Below are positions 39,747 to 50,663 of a stretch of 64,000 nt of DNA, piece by piece. The notes beneath the pieces are model-generated. The model did not search any database and was not told the DNA's origin. It saw nothing but the letters and a program-made list of their open reading frames with translations. Position 1 is the first letter of the stretch, and the number at the start of each line of letters is the position of its first letter. The stretch is from Alphaproteobacteria bacterium (GTDB lineage: Bacteria > Pseudomonadota > Alphaproteobacteria > Reyranellales > Reyranellaceae): positions 50,516 to 114,515 of the forward strand of contig JAFKFK010000020.1 of assembly GCA_017307275.1 (NCBI GenBank), given 5' to 3'. Made by a program: the position numbers and the translations under genes.

Positions 39747-41062
39747 AGCGCCTGCTTGCCGTGCTGCTAGCCGGTCTCGTCCTGCTGGCGCCTGCCGTGG
39801 CCGGCGCCATCGAGATCAAGCAGATCACCACGCCGCTTGGCATCAAGGCCTGGCTGGTCGAGGACAAGAGCACGCCGGTCGTCGCGCTCTCTTTCTCCTT
39901 CGCTGGCGGCACCGCGTCCGATCCGGCCGGCCTGTCCGGCGCTACAGACCTGATGGCCAACCTTCTGACCGACGGGGCCGGGCCGATGAACGCCCAGGCG
40001 TTTCGTCAGCGCCAGGAGGATGCCGCCGCGACGATCGGCTTCAGCGCTTCGCTCGACCGGGTGAGCGGTTCGCTGCGCGTTCTGTCGGCCAACCGCGACG
40101 AGGGCTTCGAGCTCCTGCGCCTGGCGATGGTCGAGCCGCGCTTCGATGCGGCGATGGTCGACCAGCGCCGCGCCCAGACGATTGCCGCGCTCAACCAGGC
40201 GGCGCAGCGTCCGGCGTCGGTTGCGGGTCGCACCCTGATGGCGACCTTGTTCGCCGGTCATCCCTATGCCGCCGATCCCGAGGGCACGCGCGAGGATCTG
40301 GCGAAGATAACGCCCGATCTCTTGAAGAAGCGCGCCGCCGCCGTGCTGCTGCGCAACGGCCTGACCGTGGCGGCCGTGGGCGATATCAGCGAAGCCGAGC
40401 TCGCCCGCCAGATCGACCGTGCCTTCGGCGCCCTGCCTACCGGCACACCACCGGCTCTGCCGCCGCAATGGGTACCGCCGACCAAGCCGAGAACCGTTGT
40501 CGTCGAGCGTCCGGTGCCGCAGAGCGCCGCCTTGATGGCATTGCCCGGTATCCCGCGCGACGATCCCGACTGGTACGCCGCGCTGGTGATGAACCATGTG
40601 CTGGGCGGTGGCGGCCAGCAGTCCCGCCTGTTCAACGAGGTGCGCGAGAAGCGCGGTCTCGCCTACAGCGTGTCGAGCGGCCTCAGGACCTACAAGCGCG
40701 CTGCGCTGCTGGTCATCTCGACGGGCAGCGCCAACGAGCGCGTCGCCGAAGCTCTCCGCATCATCAAGGCCAACATGGCGCGGCTTCGTACCGAGGGTAT
40801 CACGGAGCAGGAACTCTCCGATGCCAAGACCTATCTCGCCGGCGCCTTGGCCTTGTCGCTCGATTCGTCGGGCTCGATCGCAAGCCTTCTGCATTCGATG
40901 CAGGTCGATGGGCTCTCGCCCGATCACCTGACCAAGCGCGGGGCGCTGATCGCCGCCGTGAAACTCGAAGACGTCCACAAGATGGCGCGCCGGCTGTTGC
41001 GCGACGAGGCGCTGACCACGGTGGTGGTCGGCAAGCCGGTCGGTGTTACGTCCGAACCCTAG
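39743..41062 (+). CDS. M16 peptidase-like partner subunit, zinc motif lost
   Basis: A 439-residue M16 homologue with signal peptide (about 1-22, ending VAGAI). Where HxxEH should stand it has GLSGATDLMANLL, so it cannot bind zinc and is probably non-catalytic. It keeps the substrate-binding Arg/Tyr pair in EVREKRGLAYSVSSGL. Such active/inactive M16 pairs form heterodimers in the periplasm. The ATG overlaps the upstream peptidase stop. Confidence 0.9.
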   Translation: MKRLLAVLLAGLVLLAPAVAGAIEIKQITTPLGIKAWLVEDKSTPVVALSFSFAGGTASDPAGLSGATDLMANLLTDGAGPMNAQAFRQRQEDAAATIGFSASLDRVSGSLRVLSANRDEGFELLRLAMVEPRFDAAMVDQRRAQTIAALNQAAQRPASVAGRTLMATLFAGHPYAADPEGTREDLAKITPDLLKKRAAAVLLRNGLTVAAVGDISEAELARQIDRAFGALPTGTPPALPPQWVPPTKPRTVVVERPVPQSAALMALPGIPRDDPDWYAALVMNHVLGGGGQQSRLFNEVREKRGLAYSVSSGLRTYKRAALLVISTGSANERVAEALRIIKANMARLRTEGITEQELSDAKTYLAGALALSLDSSGSIASLLHSMQVDGLSPDHLTKRGALIAAVKLEDVHKMARRLLRDEALTTVVVGKPVGVTSEP

Positions 41063-41073
41063 GGACCAAGCGC

Positions 41074-42396
<1,323 letters not shown>

Positions 42397-42408
42397 ACTC
42401 GGGGAGCC

Positions 42409-44241
42409 ATGAACGCTCCTGCCCGTACCCTGCGTCGCCTGCCGTCGACGCTCGTCAACCGCATCGCCGCCGGCGAAGTGGTCGAGCGCCCGGCGAGTGC
42501 CGTGAAGGAACTGGTCGAGAATGCCATCGACGCCGGGGCCCGCCGCATCGCCGTCACACTGAAGGAGGGTGGCCGCACCTTTCTTGCAGTAGTCGATGAC
42601 GGCATTGGCATGTCGCCCGAGGAGCTGACGCTCGCGGTCGAACGACACTGCACCTCGAAGCTGCCCGGCGACGATCTCGCCGACATCCGCACGCTGGGCT
42701 TTCGCGGTGAGGCGCTGCCGTCGATCGCGTCGGTCAGTCGTTTCACCATCACCTCGCGGCCGGCCGGCGCCGACACGGCCTGGAGCCTGGAGATCGAAGG
42801 CGGCGCCAAAGGCGAACCGAAGCCTGCGGCGCACCCCGCCGGCACGAGGGTCGAAGTGCGCGATCTCTTTTTTGCGACGCCGGCCCGGCTCAAGTTCCTG
42901 AAGGAGCCGCGCACCGAGTCGAGCCATGTCGCCGACGCGCTGCGCCGGCTCGCCATGGCGCATCCCGCGGTCTCCTTCCGGCTGGAGAGCGAGGAGCGCA
43001 CGCTGATCGACCTGCCGGCCGCCAATCCGTCGTTGCTCGAGAACGCCGATGCGGCGCGGCTGGAGCGTCTCAGCGCCATCATGGGCCGCGAGTTCGGCGA
43101 GAACACGGTGGCGATCGACGCCACGCGCGAAGGCTTCCGGCTGACGGGCTTCGCCGGGTTGCCGACGCTTAACCGGCCGACCGGCCAGCACCAGTATCTC
43201 TTCGTCAACGGCCGGCCGGTGCGCGACAAGCTCCTCGCCGGCGCGGTGCGCGGCGCCTACCAGGACTTCCTGGCGCGCGACCGCCATCCCATGGTGGCGC
43301 TGTTCCTCGAAGCGCCGACCGAACTGGTCGACGTCAACGTGCATCCCGCCAAGACCGAGGTCCGCTTCCGCGACACCGGCATCGTGCGCGGCCTGATCGT
43401 GGGGGCGCTGCGTACTGCGCTGTCGGCGGCCGGCCATCGCGCCAGCACGACGGTGTCGGATGCGGCCCTCGGTGCCTTCCGCCCCCACACGGGTTTCTCG
43501 GCGCCGTTGCCGATGGGGCATCGCAGCAGCGGCGGTTTCTCGACGGTGCCGCGCGGGCTTGCGGAAGCGGCGACGCAGTTCATGGCGCCACTGGGCGTCC
43601 CATCGGCACGCGTCGAGGATGGTCCCGTGCCGGCAGCCAACGGCAACGGCGAGGCGCCGCACTATCCGTTGGGCGTGGCGCGGGCCCAGCTTCACGAGAC
43701 CTATATCGTTGCGCAGACGGACCAGGGCGTGGTGATCGTCGATCAGCACGCCGCCCATGAGCGGTTGGTGCACGAGCGGCTGAAGAACCAGCTCGAAGCC
43801 GAGGGCGTGAAGCGTCAGGCGCTGCTGCTGCCCGAGGTTGTCGACGTAGGCGAAGACGGCGCGCGCCGGCTCGCCACTCGTCAGGCCGAACTTGCCGAGA
43901 TGGGACTGGTGCTGGAGCCGTTTGGCCTCGGCGCCGTGGTGGTCCGCGAAACACCGGCGGTGCTGGGCGAAGTCGATATCCAGGGGCTGGTGCGCGATCT
44001 CGCCGACGAGCTTGCCGAAATGGGCGATCACCTCTCGCTCAAGGAGAAGGTCGAGGAAGTGTGCGGCACGCTGGCCTGTCACACTTCGGTGCGGGCCGGT
44101 CGCCGCCTCACGGTCGAGGAAATGAATGCACTGTTGCGCCAGATGGAAGCGACACCGCATTCCGGGCAGTGCAACCACGGCCGCCCGACCTATGTCGAAC
44201 TCAAGTTGGCCGACATCGAGCGGCTGTTCGGAAGACGATGA
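42409..44241 (+). CDS. mutL: DNA mismatch repair protein MutL with endonuclease motif
   Basis: A 610-residue GHKL ATPase of mismatch repair. N-terminal motifs: [32 protein letters not shown] and TSKL with [13 protein letters not shown]. The C-terminal part carries the nicking motif DQHA-x2-E-x4-E (about 445-456) and the supporting ACHTSVRAG and CNHGRP segments, so this MutL should nick DNA itself, as in bacteria lacking MutH. The stop overlaps the next ATG. Confidence 0.96.
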   Translation: MNAPARTLRRLPSTLVNRIAAGEVVERPASAVKELVENAIDAGARRIAVTLKEGGRTFLAVVDDGIGMSPEELTLAVERHCTSKLPGDDLADIRTLGFRGEALPSIASVSRFTITSRPAGADTAWSLEIEGGAKGEPKPAAHPAGTRVEVRDLFFATPARLKFLKEPRTESSHVADALRRLAMAHPAVSFRLESEERTLIDLPAANPSLLENADAARLERLSAIMGREFGENTVAIDATREGFRLTGFAGLPTLNRPTGQHQYLFVNGRPVRDKLLAGAVRGAYQDFLARDRHPMVALFLEAPTELVDVNVHPAKTEVRFRDTGIVRGLIVGALRTALSAAGHRASTTVSDAALGAFRPHTGFSAPLPMGHRSSGGFSTVPRGLAEAATQFMAPLGVPSARVEDGPVPAANGNGEAPHYPLGVARAQLHETYIVAQTDQGVVIVDQHAAHERLVHERLKNQLEAEGVKRQALLLPEVVDVGEDGARRLATRQAELAEMGLVLEPFGLGAVVVRETPAVLGEVDIQGLVRDLADELAEMGDHLSLKEKVEEVCGTLACHTSVRAGRRLTVEEMNALLRQMEATPHSGQCNHGRPTYVELKLADIERLFGRR

Positions 44242-44723
44242 AGAAGTTAATTATGCCGACGCTCGCGCTCGGCTTCACCGCCGCTTTCTTCTCGATGGCC
44301 TCTGCGCAGACGCGCGCCCCTGCGCCTTCGGCCTCGCCACCACAGCCCGGCACGGTTACGCCGGCGCCAGCCTCGCCGCTCGACGGTCAATGGCGCGGCA
44401 CCAGTGACGGCGGCTCCTGCAATGCGCCGCTCGACTATCTGCTCACGATCGAGTCCGGCATCGTCGATGGATCGGCTTACGACACGACCGCGCAGGGGCC
44501 GGTCCCCAACCCGAAGAAATCCGCGCCTCCTCCTCCAGGGCCCGGCCTGTGGCAGATCCACGGCCTTGCGCGAGCTACTGGCACGTTCAAGCTGATCAGC
44601 GTCGCGTCGGTGAAGGGCACCGACCAGCGCCGTGCCCAACTCTCCGCACGTAGTGAAGGCGGTGCCTTGATCGTCAGCGAGACTAGCGGCTGCCGCCGCA
44701 CAGCCAGACTGGTGAAAGGCTGA
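44238..44723 (+). CDS. small exported protein, unknown function
   Basis: A 161-residue protein with signal peptide (about 1-23, ending SMASAQ), a Pro/Ala-rich linker and a compact beta-rich domain from [21 protein letters not shown] to [12 protein letters not shown]. Two cysteines (GSCN and SGCRR) could pair. I do not recognise a named family. The ATG overlaps the mutL stop (ATGA) with GGAAG just upstream. It is probably translated from the mutL transcript. Confidence 0.65.
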   Translation: MKKLIMPTLALGFTAAFFSMASAQTRAPAPSASPPQPGTVTPAPASPLDGQWRGTSDGGSCNAPLDYLLTIESGIVDGSAYDTTAQGPVPNPKKSAPPPPGPGLWQIHGLARATGTFKLISVASVKGTDQRRAQLSARSEGGALIVSETSGCRRTARLVKG

Positions 44724-44728
44724 ACTCC

Positions 44729-44764
44729 CCTCCCCATTCAAACGGGGAGGTGCCCCGAAGGGGC
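44729..44764. terminator. double hairpin between convergent genes
   Basis: CCTCCCC/GGGGAGG (8-base loop) is followed by GCCCC-GAA-GGGGC. Neither is followed by a U-run. It separates the mutL operon from the convergent MATE gene and resembles the CCTCCCC-GGGGAGG stem at 24947. Confidence 0.5.
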
Positions 44765-44777
44765 GGAGCGGTCAGTG

Positions 44778-46178
44778 TCAGCGGCCGGGCGCCAGGAGGC
44801 CGAGCCGCTCGCGGTTGAGCCATCGAGCGATCAGCAGGATGGCGACGACGACCAGGCCGGTTGCAAGGCCGATCCAGATGCCGATGCCGTCGAGCTTGAA
44901 GACGAAGGCCAGCACCACGCCGGCGGCGAGGCCGATCGCCCAATAACCGACGCCGGCATAGATCATCGGCACGCGCGTATCATGCAGGCCGCGCAGCATG
45001 CCGGCCGCCACGGCCTGGCCGCCGTCGGCGAGCTGGAACAGCGCCGCAAGGAAGAGGAACGATACGGCGAGTTCGATCACCGGCGCGTTGGCCGGCGTGC
45101 CGAGATCGAGGAACAGGCCGACCAGGGTACGCGGCAGCAGCACCATCATGAGCGCGGTCAGAACCATGAAGCCCGTGCCCATGACGAAGGCCGTCCAGCC
45201 TGCGCGGCGGATGCCCTCGGGATCGTCGGCGCCGTAGGCGCGGCCCACGCGCACGGTCGCGGCCTGGCTGAGCCCCAGCGGCACCATGAAGCAGAGCGAG
45301 GCGATCTGCAGCGCTATCGAATGGGCGGCGATCGAGGCGGCGCTGATCAGCCCCATCAGGAAGGTCGAGGCATTGAACACCGTGACCTCGAAGACCAGCG
45401 TCGCGCCAATCGGCAGGCCGAGCCGCCATAGCTCGCGAAAGCGGGGCCAGTCGGCGCGCCAGAAGCGGCCGAGCAGGTGATAGCGGCGGAACTTGCGGTC
45501 GGTATAGACCACGATCGCGAGCGCCCCGAACATCAACATCGTCGAAATGGTCGTGGCGATGCCCGCGCCGACAAGCCCCAGAGCAGGCAAGCCGAGATGA
45601 CCGAAGATCAGCGCCCAGGCGATGACGGCGTTGATCACGACCGCGGCGACGCCAATCGCCATTGCCCACATCGGACGCTCCAGCGCCGATACGAAGGATC
45701 GCAGCACGAGAAAGAAGAAGAACGGCAGGATCGACCACTGCAGCGCCCGCATGTATTCGCCGGCCGCTGCCGCGAGGCGCGGTTCCTGGCCCATCAACAG
45801 CAGAACGTCCTCGCAGTGCCAGAGCACGATCCAGATCGGCACGGCAATCACCACGGCCGCCCACATGGCCTGGCGCACAGTGCGGCGTACATCGCGTACC
45901 GAATGGCTCTTGCGGCCAAGCTCGCGCGCAATCATCGGCGCGGATGCCGTCGTGATGCCGAGCCCGAAGATCATGGTGGCGAAGTAGAGGTTGGAGCCCA
46001 GCGCACCGGCGGCCAGTGCGTCGGCACCCATCCAGCCCAGCAGCACGACGTCGGTTGCCGTCATCGCGGTCTGCGCGAGATTCGTGAGAATGAGCGGCCA
46101 GGCGAGCAAAAGAGTCGCGCGTGCCTCCGCTCCCCATGCGCCGCGCGCGGGGCCCATCGTCGAAACCAGATTGGACAT
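44778..46178 (-). CDS. MATE family efflux transporter
   Basis: Inner-membrane drug/cation antiporter, 466 residues, about 12 helices in two similar halves (LLLAWPLILTNLAQTAMTATDVVLLGWMG at the start of the first; ELWRLGLPIGATLVFEVTVFN at the second), as in the NorM/DinF-type MATE family. ATG at 46178 is preferred; the frame to 46268 adds a non-membrane stretch. No ribosome site is obvious; TAAAAA lies 7 bases upstream. A single gene. Confidence 0.9.
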   Translation of the reverse strand: MSNLVSTMGPARGAWGAEARATLLLAWPLILTNLAQTAMTATDVVLLGWMGADALAAGALGSNLYFATMIFGLGITTASAPMIARELGRKSHSVRDVRRTVRQAMWAAVVIAVPIWIVLWHCEDVLLLMGQEPRLAAAAGEYMRALQWSILPFFFFLVLRSFVSALERPMWAMAIGVAAVVINAVIAWALIFGHLGLPALGLVGAGIATTISTMLMFGALAIVVYTDRKFRRYHLLGRFWRADWPRFRELWRLGLPIGATLVFEVTVFNASTFLMGLISAASIAAHSIALQIASLCFMVPLGLSQAATVRVGRAYGADDPEGIRRAGWTAFVMGTGFMVLTALMMVLLPRTLVGLFLDLGTPANAPVIELAVSFLFLAALFQLADGGQAVAAGMLRGLHDTRVPMIYAGVGYWAIGLAAGVVLAFVFKLDGIGIWIGLATGLVVVAILLIARWLNRERLGLLAPGR

Positions 46179-46324
46179 GGCGGTGTTTTTAGCGGTCTTC
46201 GCTGCGATTGGCGAAACAACTCTGCCCAGCAGTAGCCGCAACGCTGCGAGCAGTGCCCGCAATGCCACACTCTTGGTGGCTAAGGCCTAGAATCCTTCTC
46301 GGCGTTCACAAACTCTTCTCACGC

Positions 46325-46933
46325 TCAGACGCAGGAGATTCTTTCCTCGCGGCTGTCGAACAGGCGGAAGAACGCATCCTGCGGCTTCTCGAGAACGAAC
46401 ATGGCGCGCGCATCGAGGCCGAGATGCAGTCCACGCATCACCGCGCCGCTGACGCCATGGCTCACCACGACGGTGCGCGTGCCTGACGCAGCAATCAGGG
46501 CCAGCATCTCGGCCGAGCGCTGATTCAGTTGCTGGTGCGTTTCACCGCCGGGCGGGCAGTAGCCGTGAGGATCGGCGCGCCAATCGGCGAGCGCGGTCGG
46601 ATGCGTGACTTCGATTTCCTTCCAGGAGAAACCCTCCCACGCACCGTAGGAGAGTTCGGCGAGGCGCATGTCCTCGCGCCAGTCGGTGGCGGGAATGCCG
46701 AGCTCGCGGCCGACGATCTCCGACGTCTCGCGCGTGCGGCCGAGCGGGCTGCGCAGGAAGATCGTCGGGCCCGGCTCGCGCGCCAGCTCGATCTTGAGCG
46801 TCCGTCCCATGGCCTGCGCCTGCGCGCGGCCACGTTCGGTAAGGTCGGAGTTCTTGGTGCCCTGCATGCGGCGTTCAGTGTTCCAGGCGGTTTCGCCATG
46901 GCGAAGCATGTAGAGCGGGGCGGTGAGCTTCAT
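46325..46933 (-). CDS. histidine phosphatase family protein
   Basis: A 202-residue phosphoglycerate-mutase-like phosphatase. The phospho-His motif is MLRHGETAWN (R-H-G), the second Arg is in SPLGRTRETSEIVG, and the second His is in VVVSHGVSG. Substrates range from sugar phosphates to phosphoproteins. Its ATG at 46933 overlaps the rsmD stop as ATGA, so it is the last gene of rluB-rsmD-phosphatase. Confidence 0.88.
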   Translation of the reverse strand: MKLTAPLYMLRHGETAWNTERRMQGTKNSDLTERGRAQAQAMGRTLKIELAREPGPTIFLRSPLGRTRETSEIVGRELGIPATDWREDMRLAELSYGAWEGFSWKEIEVTHPTALADWRADPHGYCPPGGETHQQLNQRSAEMLALIAASGTRTVVVSHGVSGAVMRGLHLGLDARAMFVLEKPQDAFFRLFDSREERISCV

Positions 46934-47499
46934 GGCGTACGCTTCAGGATCACGATCTTGGCAGCACCATAGCGCCGCTCGTCGATCGTCTCGAATCCGG
47001 CGGGCGGGTCGATATCCTCGTTGTGCGCCAACTCGACGGTGGCGACGGCGTCGGGCGCAATCCAGCCCGCATCGGCCAGCGCCGCCAATGCCGGTGCGGC
47101 CTGGCCCGAGCGATAAGGCGGATCGAGGAAGACGAGGTCGCAGGGCTCGCGGCCGGGCGGCGGCCGTGCCGCGTCGGCGCGCACCACACGCGCCGCGCCA
47201 ATCTCGCCGATCTTGCGCAGGTTCTCGCCGATCAGCTTGACTGCCGTCGCATCGTTGTCGAGGAAGGTGGCGTGGGCAGCGCCACGCGACAGTGCCTCGA
47301 TGCCAAGCGCACCGGAGCCAGCAAAGGCGTCGAGCACACGCGTGTCGATCAGGGGCGACGTGCCGTCGTCGCGCCACTTGGCATGCATCAGCACGTTGAA
47401 CAGGGCCTCGCGGGCGCGGCTGGCGGTAGGCCGGGTCGCCATTCCTTCCGGCGTGGCGAGCGTGCGCCCGCGATGCTTGCCGCCAATGATCTTGAGCAT
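46930..47499 (-). CDS. rsmD: 16S rRNA (guanine966-N2)-methyltransferase
   Basis: Modifies G966 of 16S rRNA using S-adenosylmethionine. The 189-residue protein has the RsmD opening IIGGKHRGRTL, then RPTASRAREALFNVL, the SAM-binding LDAFAGSGALGIEALSRGA and the catalytic D-P-P-Y in LVFLDPPYRSG. It shares one base with the rluB stop and four with the phosphatase start, so the three are translationally coupled. Confidence 0.94.
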   Translation of the reverse strand: MLKIIGGKHRGRTLATPEGMATRPTASRAREALFNVLMHAKWRDDGTSPLIDTRVLDAFAGSGALGIEALSRGAAHATFLDNDATAVKLIGENLRKIGEIGAARVVRADAARPPPGREPCDLVFLDPPYRSGQAAPALAALADAGWIAPDAVATVELAHNEDIDPPAGFETIDERRYGAAKIVILKRTP

Positions 47500-48290
47500 C
47501 AGGAACGCCGGCGCTTGGTGTGACCAGCAGGACGTGGCTGTGGTTTGGCCCAGCCTTCCTTGCGGGGCGCGCGCTTCACGCCCATCAGATTGTCGAGTGC
47601 CTGCGCGGGGATCTCGTCGACATGATTGCGCTCCAGCTCGCCGAGATGGAACGGCCCGAAAGCGACGCGGATCAGCCGCACCACCGGCAGGTCGAGAAAG
47701 GCCAGCACGCGCCGCACCTCGCGGTTCTTGCCTTCGGTCAGCGCGATATCGAGCCAGGCATTGGAGCGCTGCTGGCGGTCGAGCGTGGCCTGGATCGCAC
47801 CATAGCGTACGCCTTCGATGGTGATGCCGTTGGCGAGCGCCGCCAGCCGGGCCTCGTCGACGGCGCCGTGCACGCGGGCGCGATAGCGGCGCGTCCAGCC
47901 ATTGGCCGGCAGTTCGAGCTGGCGCGCGAGCCCGCCGTCGTTGGTGAGCAGCAACAGGCCCTCGGACATATAGTCGAGGCGGCCAATGGTGACGACGCGC
48001 GGCATGCCCTTGGGCAGCGAGTCGAAGATAGTGCGCCGGCCCTCGGGATCACGCGCCGTCACCATCTCGCTGGGTGGCTTATGGTAACGCCACAGGCGAG
48101 CGCGATCGGCCTGCGGCAATGGCTTGCCGTCGACCTCGATGACGCTCTTGTCGGTCACGACGAAAGCCGGAGTCTCCAGCACCTTGCCGTCGACCTTGAC
48201 GCGGCCGGCTTCGATCCAGCGCTCGGCATCGCGGCGCGAGCAGAGGCCCGCACGCGCCAGCCGCTTGGCAATTCTCTCGGGTTCGCTCAC
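47499..48290 (-). CDS. rluB: RluB-type rRNA pseudouridine synthase
   Basis: A 263-residue RsuA/RluB-family enzyme. The S4 RNA-binding domain (about 1-50; RIAKRLARAGLCSRRDAERWI) precedes the synthase domain with the catalytic Asp in IGRLDYMSEGLLLLTNDG and the KNREVRRVL motif. The tail is basic and Pro/Lys/Arg-rich. RluB modifies U2605 of 23S rRNA; RsuA or RluE roles cannot be fully excluded. The ATG overlaps the upstream hydrolase stop. Confidence 0.88.
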   Translation of the reverse strand: MSEPERIAKRLARAGLCSRRDAERWIEAGRVKVDGKVLETPAFVVTDKSVIEVDGKPLPQADRARLWRYHKPPSEMVTARDPEGRRTIFDSLPKGMPRVVTIGRLDYMSEGLLLLTNDGGLARQLELPANGWTRRYRARVHGAVDEARLAALANGITIEGVRYGAIQATLDRQQRSNAWLDIALTEGKNREVRRVLAFLDLPVVRLIRVAFGPFHLGELERNHVDEIPAQALDNLMGVKRAPRKEGWAKPQPRPAGHTKRRRS

Positions 48291-49003
48291 TTCGGTGCCG
48301 CCGCTCCCAGGAAGGCGCGAAAGAGCTTCGCATCGCCTTCGGAAATCAGAAATTCAGGATGCCACTGCACGCCGATGCAGAAGCGATAGGCCGGCGCCTC
48401 GATGCCCTCGATGACGCCGTCGGGGGCCGTCGCGTTCACGATCACGCCTTTAGGCGCATCGGCCGCGGCCTGGTGATGAGCGCTGTTTACCGCGAGTTCG
48501 TCGGCGCCGACGATGTCGTGGAGCTGCGTGCCTTTCGCCACCTTCACGAGATGGCCGGGCTCGTTGCGCGGGTTGGGCTGCTCGTGCGCCAGCGGTTCGG
48601 CGACAGCGTCGGGAATGTGCTGGATCAGCTTGCCGCCCAGCACGACGTGCAGCAGCTGCTGGCCGCCGCAGATCCCCAACACTGGCTTGTTCTGGTCGAG
48701 CGCGCCCTTGGTCACGGCGAACTCGAAGGCGGTGCGTCGGTCCTTGGTGATCACCGTGGCGTGCTTGTTGCCGCCGCCATAGTAGGAGGGGTCGACGTCG
48801 AAGGCGCCGCCGGTCACCACCAGCGCGTCGATGCGCTCCAGATAGTCGGCAACGCGGTCCGGCTCATGCGGCAGCGCGACGGGCAGGCCGCCGGCGGCGT
48901 CGATGGCGTCGAGATAATTCTGGCGCAGCGCATACCAGGGAAACTTGGAGTATCCCCCTGGCTTTTCCGCATCCAGGGTGACTCCGATAAGGGGGCGGGG
49001 CAT
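48287..49003 (-). CDS. gamma-glutamyl-gamma-aminobutyrate hydrolase-like class I amidotransferase
   Basis: A 238-residue PuuD-type hydrolase. The catalytic Cys lies in VLGICGGQQLLHV, and the His and Glu in CIGVQWHPEFL. Such enzymes split gamma-glutamyl amides (putrescine catabolism) or related compounds; no other puu gene is here. ATG at 49003 is preferred over TTG at 49012. It heads an operon with rluB, interrupting the more usual tadA/rluB neighbourhood. Likely leaderless: TATCTT is 7 bases upstream. Confidence 0.87.
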   Translation of the reverse strand: MPRPLIGVTLDAEKPGGYSKFPWYALRQNYLDAIDAAGGLPVALPHEPDRVADYLERIDALVVTGGAFDVDPSYYGGGNKHATVITKDRRTAFEFAVTKGALDQNKPVLGICGGQQLLHVVLGGKLIQHIPDAVAEPLAHEQPNPRNEPGHLVKVAKGTQLHDIVGADELAVNSAHHQAAADAPKGVIVNATAPDGVIEGIEAPAYRFCIGVQWHPEFLISEGDAKLFRAFLGAAAPK

Positions 49004-49049
49004 GCGGCCCAAGATACGCGCGCCGGCTCGCGAGCGCTATAGTGCGCCG
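49004..49049. promoter_or_regulatory. divergent leaderless promoters of the hydrolase and tadA
   Basis: On the minus strand TATCTT (49011-49016) lies 7 bases before the hydrolase ATG. On the plus strand TATAGT (49038-49043) lies 6 bases before the tadA ATG. Neither start has a ribosome-binding sequence. Both transcripts would begin at the start codon. Confidence 0.5.
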
Positions 49050-49508
49050 ATGCCTGATGCTGCGAACCCCACGCCCATGGAACGCGCTCTTGCCGCAGCC
49101 CGCGCCGCCGGTGCGCGCGGCGAGGTGCCGATCGGCTGCGTGATCGTGGGGCCGGACGGTGCGCTGCTGGCGGAGGAGGGCAATCGCACCGAGGCGCTGG
49201 CCGACCCGACGGCGCATGCCGAGATGCTGGCAATCCGCGCGGCTGCAAGCCGGCTCGGTACGCCGCGGCTGGTCGACTGCGATCTCTACGTCACCCTCGA
49301 ACCCTGCCCGATGTGCGCCCAGGCGATTTCCTTTGCTCGGCTGCGGCGGGTCTACTGGGGGGCGGGCGATCCCAAGGGCGGCGGCGTCGAGCATGGTCCG
49401 CGCATCTTCGACCAACCGACCTGCCATCACCGGCCGGAGCTCTATCCTGGCCTCGGCGAGCGCGAGGCCGGCGAATTACTGCGCGCCTTCTTCAAGGAGC
49501 GGCGCTGA
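49050..49508 (+). CDS. tadA: tRNA-specific adenosine deaminase
   Basis: Converts the wobble adenosine of tRNA-Arg(ACG) to inosine. The 152-residue zinc deaminase has the catalytic H-A-E in TAHAEMLAIRAA and the zinc Cys pair in TLEPCPMCAQAI. ATG at 49050 is used; ATG at 49077 (MERALAAAR) is an alternative and also lacks a ribosome site. The 3' end overlaps the convergent queG by 33 bases. No other nucleoside deaminase gene is close. Confidence 0.9.
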   Translation: MPDAANPTPMERALAAARAAGARGEVPIGCVIVGPDGALLAEEGNRTEALADPTAHAEMLAIRAAASRLGTPRLVDCDLYVTLEPCPMCAQAISFARLRRVYWGAGDPKGGGVEHGPRIFDQPTCHHRPELYPGLGEREAGELLRAFFKERR

Positions 49509-50663
49509 CCACTCGCCGCGCACCTCCGCATCGGGCTCGGTGACTATCCGGCGACGACGCTCGAACTCGGCCGGCGCCAGTTGCGACAGCGCCCAGACGG
49601 CCGCACCGCGCACCAGCGGCGAGGCGTCCTTCAACAAGCGCTCGACCGCGGGCAGCGATGTCGCCGGTGTGCCGCTGTTGCCCAGCGCATAGGCGACATT
49701 GCGCAGGAAGCGGTCGCGACCGATGCGCTTGACGGCGGTGCCCGCGAAGCGCGCCCGGAACGTCTGGTCGTCGAGCATGGCGAGGTCGGCGAGATGCGGT
49801 CCGTCGAGGGCGGCGCGCGGTGCAAAGGCCGACTCGCGGGTTTCCTGCGCGAACTTGTTCCACGGGCAGGCGGCCAGGCAGTCGTCGCAGCCGTAGATGC
49901 GGTTGCCGAGCGCGGGCCGCAGCGAACGGTCGATCGCACCCTCATGCTCGATGGTAAGGTAGGAAATGCAGCGCCTCGCATCGAGCTTGTAGGGCGCCGG
50001 AAAGGCATTGGTCGGGCAGATATCGAGGCAGGCGCGGCACTGGCCGCAATGGTCTTTCTCCGATTCGTCGGCCGGTAGCTCGACCGACAGCAGCAGCTCG
50101 CCGAGGAACAGCCACGAACCGAACTGGCGCGACACGAGATTGGTGTGCTTGCCCTGCCAGCCGTGGCCGGCTTGCTGCGCGGCGAGTTTCTCCATGAGGG
50201 GCGCGGTATCGACGAACACTTTGAGATCGTGTTGGTAGGTGTCCCAGATGAAGCGGCCCAACGCCTTCAACCGGGTCTTCATCACATCGTGATAGTCGCG
50301 GCCCTGCGCATAGACCGAGACGGCAGCGCGATCCCGCTCCGCCAGCACGGTGCGCGGATCGTTGGCCGGACCATAGTTCAATACCACCGAGACGACGGTC
50401 CTGGCGTCGGGCCACAAGGTCTCGGGATCGATGCGCTCCTCGGCGCGATCGCTCAGCCATCCCATGTCGCCGTGATAACCCTGGTCGACGAAGGCGGCCA
50501 ACCGTTCGAGCCGTTGCTGCCGTGCCTCGGGGGCGAGCCGAGCCGGTGCGAAGCCCACGGCATCGAAGCCCAGCGCCAGCGCCTTGTCGCGGATGGCGTC
50601 CCGCAGCTCGCGCGGACTGGCCCGCTGTGGCGGCCGCTTGGGCGTCGGCGGCTGCCGGGTCAT
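49476..50663 (-). CDS. queG: epoxyqueuosine reductase
   Basis: Last step of queuosine synthesis in tRNA, reducing epoxyqueuosine with cobalamin and two [4Fe-4S] clusters. The 395-residue protein carries ferredoxin-like cysteines in CGQCRACLDICPTNAF and CDDCLAACPWN, and a C-terminal HEAT-like region (ASPLVRGAAVWALSQL). The ATG at 50663 shares one base with the queF stop (TAATG). It is the second gene of a queF-queG operon. Confidence 0.94.
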   Translation of the reverse strand: MTRQPPTPKRPPQRASPRELRDAIRDKALALGFDAVGFAPARLAPEARQQRLERLAAFVDQGYHGDMGWLSDRAEERIDPETLWPDARTVVSVVLNYGPANDPRTVLAERDRAAVSVYAQGRDYHDVMKTRLKALGRFIWDTYQHDLKVFVDTAPLMEKLAAQQAGHGWQGKHTNLVSRQFGSWLFLGELLLSVELPADESEKDHCGQCRACLDICPTNAFPAPYKLDARRCISYLTIEHEGAIDRSLRPALGNRIYGCDDCLAACPWNKFAQETRESAFAPRAALDGPHLADLAMLDDQTFRARFAGTAVKRIGRDRFLRNVAYALGNSGTPATSLPAVERLLKDASPLVRGAAVWALSQLAPAEFERRRRIVTEPDAEVRGEWSAPLLEEGAQ

